Shown in pieces: positions 1 to 7,873 of a stretch of DNA of 64,000 nt. This DNA comes from Ekhidna lutea (GTDB lineage: Bacteria; Bacteroidota; Bacteroidia; Cytophagales; Cyclobacteriaceae). Both the position numbers and the translations under genes were made by a program. A model generated the notes under the pieces. The model searched no databases. It was not told the DNA's origin and was given only the letters and a program-made list of their open reading frames with translations. How positions within the stretch are numbered: the first letter of the stretch is position 1; each line of letters opens with the position of its first letter. The stretch lies in contig NZ_FZPD01000004.1 of the NCBI RefSeq assembly GCF_900188325.1, forward strand, positions 440,501-504,500, written 5' to 3'.

Positions 1-859
1 TCTCATCCACAATTTTGCATAGAAACAGATTTACTAGCTTATCAAATGCATTTTCCCTCCCTGACACATTATGCTGTCTAAGTATAGTTGCAAACTCATG
101 ATACTTGCCCTGGATATCAGTACTCGAAATCGTATTTAGATCTTTGATTGTATACTTTGTTTTTCCAACCTCATACGCCGGGATGTCTTCTTCGAAAATT
201 CCCTTTGTCGCATAGTCTTGACTGTAAGTTTCTTTCCAGGCTTTGAAAATATCTTCAGCATCAAGTCCTTTGGCCTTTTCGTAAGAAAGCGGTGACTTAC
301 TGGAAAGCTCATCAAGTAATTTGATGTTGTCTTTGAGTGTGATGAGATAGTAGTAAGGAGCCACTTTTCCATCTATAAAATCAGATGCATACAAACAAAT
401 AAACTGTGTGCTTCCAGCTTGCTTTGCATAAGTGACAAGTTGACCTCCATTGGTCAGAGTCTTTTTCCAGGCAGTATCAAACTCCTTACCAGCTGTCTTG
501 CATTCAATAATTAGCAACGACTTTCCAGTATTGTCTTTGATCATTATATCAGCTCGCCCACCACTAGCTCCATGTCCTACTTTCCACCTAGGTTCGAGCT
601 CAATGTGTTCTGGCTTATAACCCTTCTCCAATAACCTGTGAACACATTCAAAAACGACAAAATTTTCATCATCGGAGAAATTGCAAGTTTGGCGTTCGTT
701 GACTTTTAGTCCTTTGTCTTCAGGGTAGATGATTTTTTCATTCTTAAAATCGACCTTTAGAATTACATCTAGTTCCTTAAATTCTTTGATTAGTAAATCG
801 TCAGATTCAGTAAATCCAAGAATCAATAGCGTGTCCTTAAAGTTGTTCTTTGTAATCAT
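1..859 (-). CDS. Restriction-modification enzyme, N-terminal nuclease part (partial)
   Basis: Only the first 286 or so codons are present; the frame is open to the window edge. The visible part contains a type I R-subunit N-terminal-like (HSDR_N) nuclease domain of the PD-(D/E)XK fold: GGRADIMI with Asp104, then LLIIECK with Glu119 and Lys121. In this architecture an N6-adenine methylase domain usually follows, so the protein is probably a fused type I/IIG restriction-modification enzyme; the methylase itself is outside the window, so that part is inference. The ATG at 859 directly follows the TAG stop of the AbiEii-like gene (TAGATG), so the genes are translationally adjacent. It sits in a defence-rich element with AbiE and integrative-element genes. 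It could also be a stand-alone nuclease. Confidence 0.75.
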   Translation of the reverse strand, partial: MITKNNFKDTLLILGFTESDDLLIKEFKELDVILKVDFKNEKIIYPEDKGLKVNERQTCNFSDDENFVVFECVHRLLEKGYKPEHIELEPRWKVGHGASGGRADIMIKDNTGKSLLIIECKTAGKEFDTAWKKTLTNGGQLVTYAKQAGSTQFICLYASDFIDGKVAPYYYLITLKDNIKLLDELSSKSPLSYEKAKGLDAEDIFKAWKETYSQDYATKGIFEEDIPAYEVGKTKYTIKDLNTISSTDIQGKYHEFATILRQHNVSGRENAFDKLVNLFLCKIVDE

Positions 860-1648
860 CTAGAGTTTTGAAATAATTTCTTCTTTTAACCAATTAAAAG
901 CAGCGTCCTGGTCATATTCAACCCCTGGTCTTATCAATCCTTCCATGTCACCCAGGAAATCTTTATCCTCTTGCTTTTGCTCTATATTTTGAAGGAATTG
1001 CTTAGCTGAAGGTGGGTGATCTACTGAAAATTCCATGTACTTGTGATAGCACACAATTAGTTTATCAAGATCCAACTCTGTGTTTTGAGATGCATAATAC
1101 AAGTCAAATAAATCCCTCCCCTTACGCCGCTGGTACAGTGCCCTAAGTTTGGTTCCAAGTAATTCGTTGATGTCATAGGTTGTGATTTCTGCATTGCCTG
1201 AAAACCATGGATTCTCTAACTCAAACGGATATTTTTTCCATCCAACCACAGTAAAATGCTCCCTACAGTTGATCTCAACTTTTAGACGCAACCTAATCTC
1301 CGAATACTCGGCATTGAACCGATATAGGATTGTGTTATTATTGGCTTTCTGCTTTACAACTCTGTCCTCGTCAAAAAAAGTTATAGACTCAGCAAGTGCA
1401 TCAAGAATGGGTTTGATTGGTCCTGGGTTTATCTGAACCAAATCAATATCTTCTGAATAACGAGGAGCCGGATCCAGGTAGAGTTTATGCAATGCTGTAC
1501 CTCCTCGAAATGCCAGATTCTCTTTGAGGAAATCATTATTGAAAATGTCAACCAATGCCCTACAAATGATCAGGTCTTGTTCAACATCATCCATTGATGT
1601 CCACGGAGCATAATCCTTCCATTCTGCAATATGAGATTTAGGTATCAT
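860..1648 (-). CDS. AbiEii/AbiGii-family nucleotidyltransferase toxin
   Basis: This 262-residue protein belongs to the AbiEii/AbiGii toxin family (DUF1814), nucleotidyltransferase-fold toxins of type IV abortive-infection toxin-antitoxin systems. Diagnostic motifs are visible: FRGGTALHKLYL near residues 47-58 and RYSEDIDLV near 63-71, whose acidic pair would bind metal in the transferase active site. A KLRALYQRRKGRDLFDLYY motif near residue 166 is also typical. The gene starts inside the end of the AbiEi-like antitoxin gene (4-bp ATGA overlap), the usual order of antitoxin then toxin. The known role of the family is growth arrest on phage infection; the target of this protein cannot be told from sequence. 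Confidence 0.88.
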   Translation of the reverse strand: MIPKSHIAEWKDYAPWTSMDDVEQDLIICRALVDIFNNDFLKENLAFRGGTALHKLYLDPAPRYSEDIDLVQINPGPIKPILDALAESITFFDEDRVVKQKANNNTILYRFNAEYSEIRLRLKVEINCREHFTVVGWKKYPFELENPWFSGNAEITTYDINELLGTKLRALYQRRKGRDLFDLYYASQNTELDLDKLIVCYHKYMEFSVDHPPSAKQFLQNIEQKQEDKDFLGDMEGLIRPGVEYDQDAAFNWLKEEIISKL

Positions 1649-2508
1649 AGGTCGCTTTCGAGTTCAATGTTTGCATCCACCTTCCATCGATTTCCAGTGC
1701 TGCCTGCTTTTATCCCTTTCCTTGCGCTAAGCAAGACAGGATAAAAATCTTCATTCTGTAAACGAGTATAGATTGATTCAGCTAGCTGTCCATTCCATCC
1801 TTCAGTTTCAAATAAATAGCCCATGCGTTGTAAGACGCTTTTATTGGAGTACCAACTCAGCAGATTATTAAGATCTGATAATTCGATGGATTCCGATAAC
1901 TCCTCAAGGATTGCCAACATTCTGTTCATTCCACCCAAGTTGTGTTGGTTTTCAATTAAGTCGACCATGGTCAATGCCGGTGATGAAACCATGAAAAATC
2001 CTGCGTCCGACTTTCGTTGAATGATATTATTAGCCGGCCAATTGGTGAAATTGAAAAACTTGATTTTGATGTTTCCTTTTGAAATGTCCCTTAAAGCAGG
2101 TGGTGTAGTAATCACATAATCCTGCTGCACACGCTGATGAGATGCACCGTAATAAGCGGCTGCTGAATAAAATCCCACGTAATACGCTTTGTCCAGGTAA
2201 TTGAATAATTTATCAACGTATAGATCGATAGGTATCTTCTTAAAGTGTTGGAAGCTGGGTGGTATAATCACATAAAACCCTTTTCTAAGATTTATTAGTT
2301 GATTATCGGAGACCAATCGCGCGAGTTCCTTTTTAATCGAAGAGTCTGGAGCAGCCGTCTTTTCGAGCAATTCTGCCCGTGAAAAAGCATATTGCTCATA
2401 AGATTGTAATTCGCGGATAAATGATAAAACAGCTCCCATGGTTAGTTTTCTGTTGCGAAAGGTACCAGAATTTGGAACTGTTCGCAATGAAAGACTAATA
2501 TTTTTCAT
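1645..2508 (-). CDS. AbiEi-family antitoxin / transcriptional regulator
   Basis: This 287-residue protein resembles AbiEi antitoxins: an N-terminal winged-helix region (about residues 25-85; FSRAELLEKT and LINLRKGFYVI) followed by the AbiEi C-terminal domain with YYVGFYSAAAYYGASHQ near 108-124 and a VSSPALTMVDLIE segment. In characterised AbiE systems this protein represses its own operon and neutralises AbiEii. It is coupled by 4-bp overlaps both to the upstream ATPase gene (2505-2508) and to the downstream toxin gene, so all three are probably one transcript. The first ATG is used here; an internal ATG at about codon 24 (LTMGAVL) is also plausible because many homologues start close to the winged helix. 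Confidence 0.85.
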   Translation of the reverse strand: MKNISLSLRTVPNSGTFRNRKLTMGAVLSFIRELQSYEQYAFSRAELLEKTAAPDSSIKKELARLVSDNQLINLRKGFYVIIPPSFQHFKKIPIDLYVDKLFNYLDKAYYVGFYSAAAYYGASHQRVQQDYVITTPPALRDISKGNIKIKFFNFTNWPANNIIQRKSDAGFFMVSSPALTMVDLIENQHNLGGMNRMLAILEELSESIELSDLNNLLSWYSNKSVLQRMGYLFETEGWNGQLAESIYTRLQNEDFYPVLLSARKGIKAGSTGNRWKVDANIELESDL

Positions 2509-3152
2509 CTTCTCTTGTCATAGCATCCACGGTCAAATGAAATCAAATTCATCATCTCTCTCAATCTACTCCTGACTCTTGATCCATACAATTTCTCGAT
2601 TTCATCACTATCCAGATTGGTGGTGATATGAGTGAGCATCTTATGCGAAATGAAATAGTCGTATCGAGAGAGGAGGATCTCAGTCATCACGTTACAGTCA
2701 TTGCCGAAATACTTCAGACTGTTCTCAACGCCTAGATCATCAAAGCAGTAATGCTTTGGAATCCACTCGTCTGTTTTGAATTTGAATGACCGGTCGCTGT
2801 ATTTCTCAATCACCTGGTAACCATTCTGAATGAAGTCATAGGAGATTTTTCGAGTGGATATTATCAGATGTTGATCATGCTGAGAACGAATGAATCGCAT
2901 GATATTCATGAGTGAGGTTTTGCCACAACCAATCGGACCCATGAGGAGGATGCCTTTGGCAAGATCTATATCGAGGAGGTTGGCGTTTTCCTGGTCGCGA
3001 AAAAAATAGGTAAAGAGCTTGAAGATGATCGGATGATCCTCCTCGATCACTTTGAATTTCGGACCATAGATTTTTTTGCCTGTTTTTTCCAGAAAAGAAA
3101 GACACTCATCGAAGTAGAATTTATTTGACTTATATGTAATGGTTTTGGGCAT
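2505..3152 (-). CDS. P-loop ATPase of a mobile element (DnaC/AAA-like)
   Basis: This 215-residue cytoplasmic protein has a clear Walker A motif (GPIGCGKTS, about residues 73-81) and a Walker B-like segment CFDDLGVEN (about 136-144), giving a small AAA+/DnaC-type ATPase. Such ATPases occur next to winged-helix replication or transfer proteins in Bacteroidota islands, and may load a helicase or act in element mobilisation; the exact role is not known. It lies 67 bp downstream of the winged-helix gene and overlaps the AbiEi-like gene by 4 bp. No membrane segment or signal peptide is present. Confidence 0.7.
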   Translation of the reverse strand: MPKTITYKSNKFYFDECLSFLEKTGKKIYGPKFKVIEEDHPIIFKLFTYFFRDQENANLLDIDLAKGILLMGPIGCGKTSLMNIMRFIRSQHDQHLIISTRKISYDFIQNGYQVIEKYSDRSFKFKTDEWIPKHYCFDDLGVENSLKYFGNDCNVMTEILLSRYDYFISHKMLTHITTNLDSDEIEKLYGSRVRSRLREMMNLISFDRGCYDKRR

Positions 3153-3219
3153 ATTTAGAACTTATTCAAAGGCCTTATTAAAGATACCGGAACAAGTCCG
3201 GAAAATGACGGCCTTTGGG

Positions 3220-3636
3220 TTAAAGCGGTTGGTCATAATTTTTTTTCAAATTGGAATCACTGTTTACTTGTTTAGACTGTTTATTACTGTTTATATAAGG
3301 TCGCAGTACCCTTTCACCACCTTTATCAGTACCCTTATCACTACTATTATCAAAAGTGAACAGGTTAACAGTGCTTCCTTTGAGCGGATTGTAAGAAGGA
3401 TGATATTGTAAGTAGCCCCAACTGTCCAGGTCTTTCATGCACTTCGTGTAAGTGTTTGTGGATCCAATTTTGGATAACCTCATTACCTCTGATCTAGCTA
3501 CTGACAATGGATTCCTGAAGCGATTCATATTCCATAACTGGAACAAAGCCAGGTACAAGCTGATGTGACTTGGGTTTAGTCTTTGATCAGCTTGTACTTT
3601 GGCGAACCAGTTGTTCATGTGATGGATGTAATTCAA
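3220..3636 (-). CDS. Winged-helix replication/regulatory protein of the element
   Basis: This 138-residue protein resembles the small winged-helix proteins found beside RteC in Bacteroidota integrative elements: SHISLYLALFQLWN (about residues 23-36), then SRSEV-like and SKIGSTNTYTKCMKDLDSWG as a helix-turn-helix, followed by a polar low-complexity tail rich in Ser, Asn and Lys. The family is often annotated as a replication-initiation or transcriptional protein; function is inferred. The start is a TTG at 3636 that overlaps the TGA stop of the upstream HTH gene (TTGA, 4 bp); an in-frame ATG six codons later is the alternative. Confidence 0.6.
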   Translation of the reverse strand: MNYIHHMNNWFAKVQADQRLNPSHISLYLALFQLWNMNRFRNPLSVARSEVMRLSKIGSTNTYTKCMKDLDSWGYLQYHPSYNPLKGSTVNLFTFDNSSDKGTDKGGERVLRPYINSNKQSKQVNSDSNLKKNYDQPL

Positions 3637-3908
3637 GCGTTATTGAATTTGTTCTCCTCTAGCATTTTCAGGATGTCCTGGTAATCATAGTAGATCACTC
3701 CACCAATCTTTGTGTAAGGAAGCGTGCCATTGACACGTAAGTTTTGAAGGGTTCCCGGAGAGATCTTCAACATCTTCCGGAGCTCGCTGGATCTGAGCCA
3801 CTGCTTAGTTTGAGTATTATCTTCTGATAAGACTTGTCTGATATCCTGGAGAAGTTCCATTTTGAATTCTCTTAGATCATCTGTTGTAATAATTGTTGCT
3901 GCCATCAT
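3633..3908 (-). CDS. Excisionase-like helix-turn-helix protein
   Basis: A 91-residue protein with a C-terminal helix-turn-helix of the HTH_17/excisionase type: WLRSSELRKMLKISPGTLQNLR (interrupted here only by description) begins near residue 38 and is followed by the wing-like TLPYTKIGGVIYYDYQDI. The N-terminal 35 residues form a predicted amphipathic helix. Such proteins control excision or transfer genes in CTnDOT-like elements. It is the first gene of the run 3908 to 860 on this strand and has an 8-bp inverted repeat upstream (3940-3970), a possible operator. Confidence 0.75.
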   Translation of the reverse strand: MMAATIITTDDLREFKMELLQDIRQVLSEDNTQTKQWLRSSELRKMLKISPGTLQNLRVNGTLPYTKIGGVIYYDYQDILKMLEENKFNNA

Positions 3909-3939
3909 TTGTTTGTTATTGATTTTCGATGGACAAAGC

Positions 3940-3970
3940 TGTTGTGACTTGTGATCCTTTATTCACAACA
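3940..3970. repeat. Inverted repeat upstream of the HTH gene
   Basis: TGTTGTGA at 3940-3947 is the exact reverse complement of TCACAACA at 3963-3970, separated by 15 bp. It lies between the rteC remnant and the start of the excisionase-like gene (3908), about 32 bp upstream of its ATG, a position fit for an operator. Just beyond it, at 3974-3986, lies a small palindrome TCCCAAGTTGGGA. Regulatory function is inferred. Confidence 0.4.
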
Positions 3971-3993
3971 CAATCCCAAGTTGGGAGAAATAA

Positions 3994-4815
3994 TTATAGG
4001 TTTTCCTGCCTGATCTTATCTAATAAGCTGGTTTTCAATTCATCCAATAGTGAATTGGGGTTCTTTTTTAACTTGATATCGGTATAAAGCCGATAGTAAT
4101 TCCCAACATCGATATTCAAGGCCTTCTCCATAACCGCAAAGGAATGTTTGAGGTCTCCTTTTAGCTTTCCTGCAGCATGGAGGGCATATACAAGCTCAAC
4201 CAGATCAGTTTTGGAGCCGTGCCAGTCGAGTGTCTTTTGAGATTCCCAACTTGGGTCCAATGTTGGGTTCTTCAAGGCGAACTTCTAATTCTTTAGGAAC
4301 TGCAGATATCTATCAGCTGCCATCAGGCATGAAAGTGTTGGGTCGGCTGGTGAGCTGAAGTCCGGATCACTCGGATACTCAAAACTTGCATGAAGTTTTG
4401 GACTGTAATCCTGCTTGGTAAAATACACATGGTCCAGATGATCAGCTTGCATATTTATGTAGCTCCTGAACTCACAATGTTTCATCATAAATGAGGAGGC
4501 TTTCTCCATACACTCGTTGATGAATTGTCCTTTGAGTTTCTTACTTCCTCTTGGGCGCTCTTTGTAGTAGTTCAGCACCTCCAGGTTGAAGTGAAGTTCT
4601 GAAACAAACTTGGGCTTTACCGATTTGAAGAAATGTATTTGCTTCTCACTTGTATCAAGTGTTGCATTGAAATAGAGTTTTCTGAGTGTTTTGTTTAGTT
4701 CCTGGCAAAGTGTGATTTTGAGTGAGCATTTATCGATAGGTGAATTATTGCTGTTTTTTATTTCCAATAATCGATGCTCTAACTCACTGAGTAAGTCAAA
4801 ACAAGGGTTATCCAA
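3994..4815 (-). pseudogene. rteC: rteC, interrupted by an in-frame TAG
   Basis: Two open segments in the same frame together give a full-length RteC protein (about 273 codons). The first (4815-4285) holds the N-terminal domain with KQIHFFKSVKPKF and the lDhVYFtk segment; it stops at TAG (4287-4285) right after YLQFLKN. Only three codons later the frame continues as LKNPTLDPSWESQKTLDWHG, then SKTDLVELVYALHAAGKLKG, the hallmark RteC C-terminal segment. No frameshift is involved. RteC is the regulator that activates the excision operon of CTnDOT-type conjugative transposons by binding an inverted repeat. The break at the interdomain linker suggests a nonsense mutation, or two separately translated halves (a TTG at 4275 could restart). 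The start is a TTG at 4815; an in-frame TAA lies a few codons upstream. Confidence 0.75.
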
Positions 4816-4819
4816 TGTT

Positions 4820-4871
4820 TTATGTGATTAGGTTGATAATGGTACGTGAAATTAGAAATTCAATCACATAA
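4820..4871. repeat. 10-bp inverted repeat upstream of rteC
   Basis: TTATGTGATT at 4820-4829 and AATCACATAA at 4862-4871 are perfect reverse complements with a 32-bp spacer, directly before the rteC start at 4815. Position suggests an operator or a transcript hairpin for rteC. No transposase or second element end is visible, so an attachment site can be neither shown nor excluded. Confidence 0.45.
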
Positions 4872-4970
4872 CTTGATACGTTTTGCAGAATAAAAATGCT
4901 ATTTGTCTGGATTTGTAACGGTTGGGAAGAAACGGTTCTATGCTGAACCTATATCATCTGAATATTTGGA

Positions 4971-4999
4971 AGAAAAAGGACAGCAGGAGCCGCCCTTTT
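4971..4999 (-). terminator. Rho-independent terminator after copZ-like gene
   Basis: Read on the minus strand an 11-bp stem (AAAAGGGCGGC pairing with GCTGTCCTTTT, two G-U pairs, TCCT loop) is followed by a T-rich run. It lies 27 bp downstream of the stop of the copper-chaperone-like gene and separates it from the rteC element. Confidence 0.7.
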
Positions 5000-5025
5000 A
5001 ACTAACCTAACCTAATCACTAATTC

Positions 5026-5238
5026 TCAGTTCACTTTTTCAGCGATATATCCTGCCTTTTCCACTGCTGCGATCACATCACTTTCCGATGCTCCAGCAGT
5101 TTCCACAGTCAGAATCTTATTTGGGTTCATGATGTCCACTTCCCATTTTTCAATGCCGTCGGCAGCATTGAGGTGTGGAGTCACATTTGCAAGGCAACCG
5201 CTGCACTTGATAGTTGTTTTGAATTTTAACGTACTCAT
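5026..5238 (-). CDS. Copper-chaperone-like heavy-metal-associated protein
   Basis: A 70-residue single heavy-metal-associated (HMA) domain of the CopZ/Atx1 fold. The metal site is the KCSGCLANV motif with Cys13 and Cys16, in the loop after the first strand; the Met-x-Cys form is replaced by Lys-Cys. The end (VIAAVEKAGYIAEKV) matches the last helix and strand. CopZ proteins carry Cu(I) in the cytoplasm to CopA, and a copA gene lies 3.7 kb away on the same strand. It has its own promoter (5269-5299) and terminator (4971-4999), so it is a monocistronic gene. Cu specificity is inferred from context. Confidence 0.85.
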   Translation of the reverse strand: MSTLKFKTTIKCSGCLANVTPHLNAADGIEKWEVDIMNPNKILTVETAGASESDVIAAVEKAGYIAEKVN

Positions 5239-5268
5239 TGTCCTTTATTTTGATTTATAATTTTACTT

Positions 5269-5299
5269 CAAATTTAGTGTTGAGATTCACCGTCCCAAT
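5269..5299 (-). promoter_or_regulatory. Bacteroidota-type promoter of the copZ-like gene
   Basis: On the minus strand ATTG (5299-5296, -33 element, one mismatch to TTTG), a 19-bp spacer and TAAATTTG (5276-5269, exact TAnnTTTG) lie 30 bp before the ATG at 5238. Confidence 0.6.
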
Positions 5300-5374
5300 T
5301 ACAATTTTTCTTCTTTGGTTTACATAATTTCAATTTCTAAAAACTAACAAGAGAGGCTCCCTGGTTTCATATTA

Positions 5375-6790
5375 TTACCTGATGATGTCGGTGCTAAAAA
5401 CCTGAGGCTGCAATCGTCCCCAGTCGCCAACGATCCCAACCACCGATACTTTACAATCCGGCAATTGATACTCTGCAAATTCTGCCCCTTCGTAAGTTGT
5501 CAGTAGTGCAGATCTTCCAGATGTATCGGAAAATCTTTTGCTGCCAAGAAAAGTTGCTAAATTGTTGGCTTCAGGAAAACTGATACCATCAATTCGCACC
5601 TTCTTTCCCTCGAATGCTCCGGTATGCAATTGTTCAATGGAAATGGTTTCTGCGGATACCTGTACATATTCATCCATAATGACACCTGAAAGATCATTTA
5701 TCCCTGTTATAGCTTTCTGATCATTAATCACCTGACCACTACCGTCTTTCAAGTTTAATCTCACACGGGTGCCATAAGCAAGCTTATTGGCGGAGCTGAA
5801 CATCAATGCAATACCTGCTGTTCCGTCCTGAATGTATGCCACCCGATTATGAAGAACATTGGTCGAGGAAGTGATCACCCCTTCGATGTAGTAGTCTTCA
5901 CCTAACCAAAAATCTCCTGAAGATTGGTCAAATCGATTTCTTAGCTCTGCAATGGAGTTAACAGAAACTTCAAGGTCGTCATCTTCTTCTATTCGAATCT
6001 GCAAAGATGAATTTGAACCTATTGAAATCTGGGTACTACCAACCAGTGTGAATGCCAGCTCATAACTTCCAAGAATTCTGTTATCATTTACAGGCTCCAA
6101 TTGAAAAGATAAACTAGTTGCTCCAGGCAAAACTTCTAAAGCAATTTCATTTAAAACAACAGCTGGAACTGATTGGTAATTTTTATCATATTCAATACCT
6201 GTTGGATGCTGAACGCTAATCCTGATAATATCAGATTGCGTTACGGTTCCGCAAATTGGTATATTAATGGTAGTTGATGCTCCGATTCCTTCTGATAGCA
6301 CAACATAAGAATCTGTGAAATTTACAACAGCAGTAGAATTTGCTGAATCTAAATCTGGCAGAATTACAAAAGTTGATGTGCTTTCTCCCAATACAAATCC
6401 ATTAGATGGATTCTCTAGCCAGAATTCAATTCCAAGTGTATTTGTACTTTTAGATTCCAGACGTATAATCATGAATTCTGCATATTCATCCCCATCATCA
6501 ATATCTAAGGTAAATATCCCATTGCTTACAATTTGATTAAGGATGTAGTCCTGATTGTGTTGAGCATCGCCTCCCAACCGAATGTCTACAGTTCCCTTTT
6601 GATTTGATTTCTTGTCCAGACGCACCCGAATCATTGCAAGCTTTTCTATACTGCTAAAAGCAACGGAGTTACTTGCAAATTCAACAGAAGAAACCTGCGT
6701 TGGATTTTCATCAACAATTAGTTCCTCTTCCATACAACCTAGCATCCCTACCCCTAGGACAGAGATCGCTATCAACGATTTAAATCGCAT
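5375..6790 (-). CDS. DUF5689-containing lipoprotein with Calx-beta-like repeats
   Basis: A 471-residue secreted lipoprotein. The signal peptide ends in a lipobox around Cys19 (GVGMLGC). The middle carries two Calx-beta-like modules (about residues 35-145 and 150-270), seen as repeats of the type VEFASNSV...VRLDKKS and VNFTDSYVVLSEG. The C-terminal 200 residues are a DUF5689 OB-fold-like domain (from SIAELRNRF, with YYIEGVITSS and NRVAYIQDGTAGIALMF). Such proteins are exported and tethered to the outer membrane; binding partners are unknown. It is flanked by the copper chaperone gene and an alcohol-dehydrogenase-like gene but nothing in it suggests metal binding. Confidence 0.8.
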   Translation of the reverse strand: MRFKSLIAISVLGVGMLGCMEEELIVDENPTQVSSVEFASNSVAFSSIEKLAMIRVRLDKKSNQKGTVDIRLGGDAQHNQDYILNQIVSNGIFTLDIDDGDEYAEFMIIRLESKSTNTLGIEFWLENPSNGFVLGESTSTFVILPDLDSANSTAVVNFTDSYVVLSEGIGASTTINIPICGTVTQSDIIRISVQHPTGIEYDKNYQSVPAVVLNEIALEVLPGATSLSFQLEPVNDNRILGSYELAFTLVGSTQISIGSNSSLQIRIEEDDDLEVSVNSIAELRNRFDQSSGDFWLGEDYYIEGVITSSTNVLHNRVAYIQDGTAGIALMFSSANKLAYGTRVRLNLKDGSGQVINDQKAITGINDLSGVIMDEYVQVSAETISIEQLHTGAFEGKKVRIDGISFPEANNLATFLGSKRFSDTSGRSALLTTYEGAEFAEYQLPDCKVSVVGIVGDWGRLQPQVFSTDIIR

Positions 6791-6847
6791 ATTTATTTGA
6801 GTTAAAAAAAATCGAATTAGAGTATCACCACTTCTTTATTATTGATA

Positions 6848-7849
6848 TTACTCTAGGAATTTGATGATTATTTTCCCGAAATGATTACCAATGGCCATCC
6901 TGGAAAATCCATCATTTATTTGAGTTAAATCAAATTCTGAGTCAATGACCGGAGCGATTTTTTTATCAGACACCAACCGGATCATCCTAGCAAACTCTTC
7001 ATCATTGCCCATGGAAGTACCATGAATGGATAATTGTTTCCAGAAGATGGTTGCCGGATTCAATGCCGTTATTTTTCCCGCCGTTCTGCCGAATAGTACT
7101 ATGCGGCCTCCCGGATTTGCCAGTTGTGTCAAATCAGCAAATCCGTCTCCAGCCGCACTGTCAATGATCACATCAAAACCTCCTGCTTCAGAACGCAATT
7201 GTTGACTCCAGTTCTTATCCTTATAGTTGACACCTCCTTTTGCTCCCAAATCAATGGCCTTGGCAATTTTCCGGTCATCACTCGAGGTTACAAATACTTC
7301 CGCTCCAGAAGCCAGTGCAAAATTGAGGGCAAACAGTGCCGCACCTCCTCCGATACCTGTAATCAGAACCTTGTTTCCTTGCTGATATTCTCCTCGAGTA
7401 AATAGTGCCCTGTAGGCCGTGAGACCCGCCAATGGCAGAGCCGAAGCTTCTTCAAAAGTGAGAAGAGCAGGCTTCAGTGAAATGTATTTTTCCGGCACAC
7501 TGATGTATTCAGCAAAAGTGCCGCTGGTCGGGTGACCCAAAATTTCATATGTTTCGCCCTGAACCCTTGGATTCGGACCCCAATTAATCGAGGGGTTGAT
7601 AACGACTTCATCACCTACTGAGAATTGGCTTGCAGATTCACCTAATTTATGAATAACCCCGGCACCATCGGAACCCAAAATGATAGTTTCCTGATTACCC
7701 AGACTCCTTTCCTGAAGTGACCAAAGCTCGTGATGATTCAGTGAAGCTGCTTTTAGCTTCACAAGCACACAACCTTCCGTGATTGTTGGTATTGGAATTT
7801 CCTTAATTTCAAGCGAATAATTTGTTTGATTGACTATTGCTGCTTTCAT
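6848..7849 (-). CDS. Zinc-independent MDR-family oxidoreductase (quinone-reductase-like)
   Basis: A 333-residue medium-chain dehydrogenase/reductase: an N-terminal GroES-like half (LGSDGAGVIHKLGE near 58-71) and a Rossmann half with the nucleotide motif GIGGGAALFALNFA near 165-178. The structural-zinc cysteine cluster and catalytic-zinc cysteines of alcohol dehydrogenases are missing (the only cysteine I see is Cys27), so it should be a zinc-free NAD(P)H-dependent enone or quinone reductase. It is the third gene of a run copA, FAD/Fe-S reductase, MDR on the minus strand with gaps of only 11 and 24 bp, suggesting one transcript and perhaps a redox role under metal stress; substrate unknown. 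Confidence 0.82.
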   Translation of the reverse strand: MKAAIVNQTNYSLEIKEIPIPTITEGCVLVKLKAASLNHHELWSLQERSLGNQETIILGSDGAGVIHKLGESASQFSVGDEVVINPSINWGPNPRVQGETYEILGHPTSGTFAEYISVPEKYISLKPALLTFEEASALPLAGLTAYRALFTRGEYQQGNKVLITGIGGGAALFALNFALASGAEVFVTSSDDRKIAKAIDLGAKGGVNYKDKNWSQQLRSEAGGFDVIIDSAAGDGFADLTQLANPGGRIVLFGRTAGKITALNPATIFWKQLSIHGTSMGNDEEFARMIRLVSDKKIAPVIDSEFDLTQINDGFSRMAIGNHFGKIIIKFLE

Positions 7850-7873
7850 GGGCTTTTGTATTGAAGTTTAAGC

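Noticed and set aside
136-372. Minus-strand reading of 78 codons
   Set aside because: Lies in another frame of the restriction-enzyme gene, which is open over the whole stretch and has clear nuclease motifs.
4816-5025. Attachment site of the integrative element
   Set aside because: No tRNA, no integrase and no second copy of a core sequence can be seen; only one side of the element is in the window.
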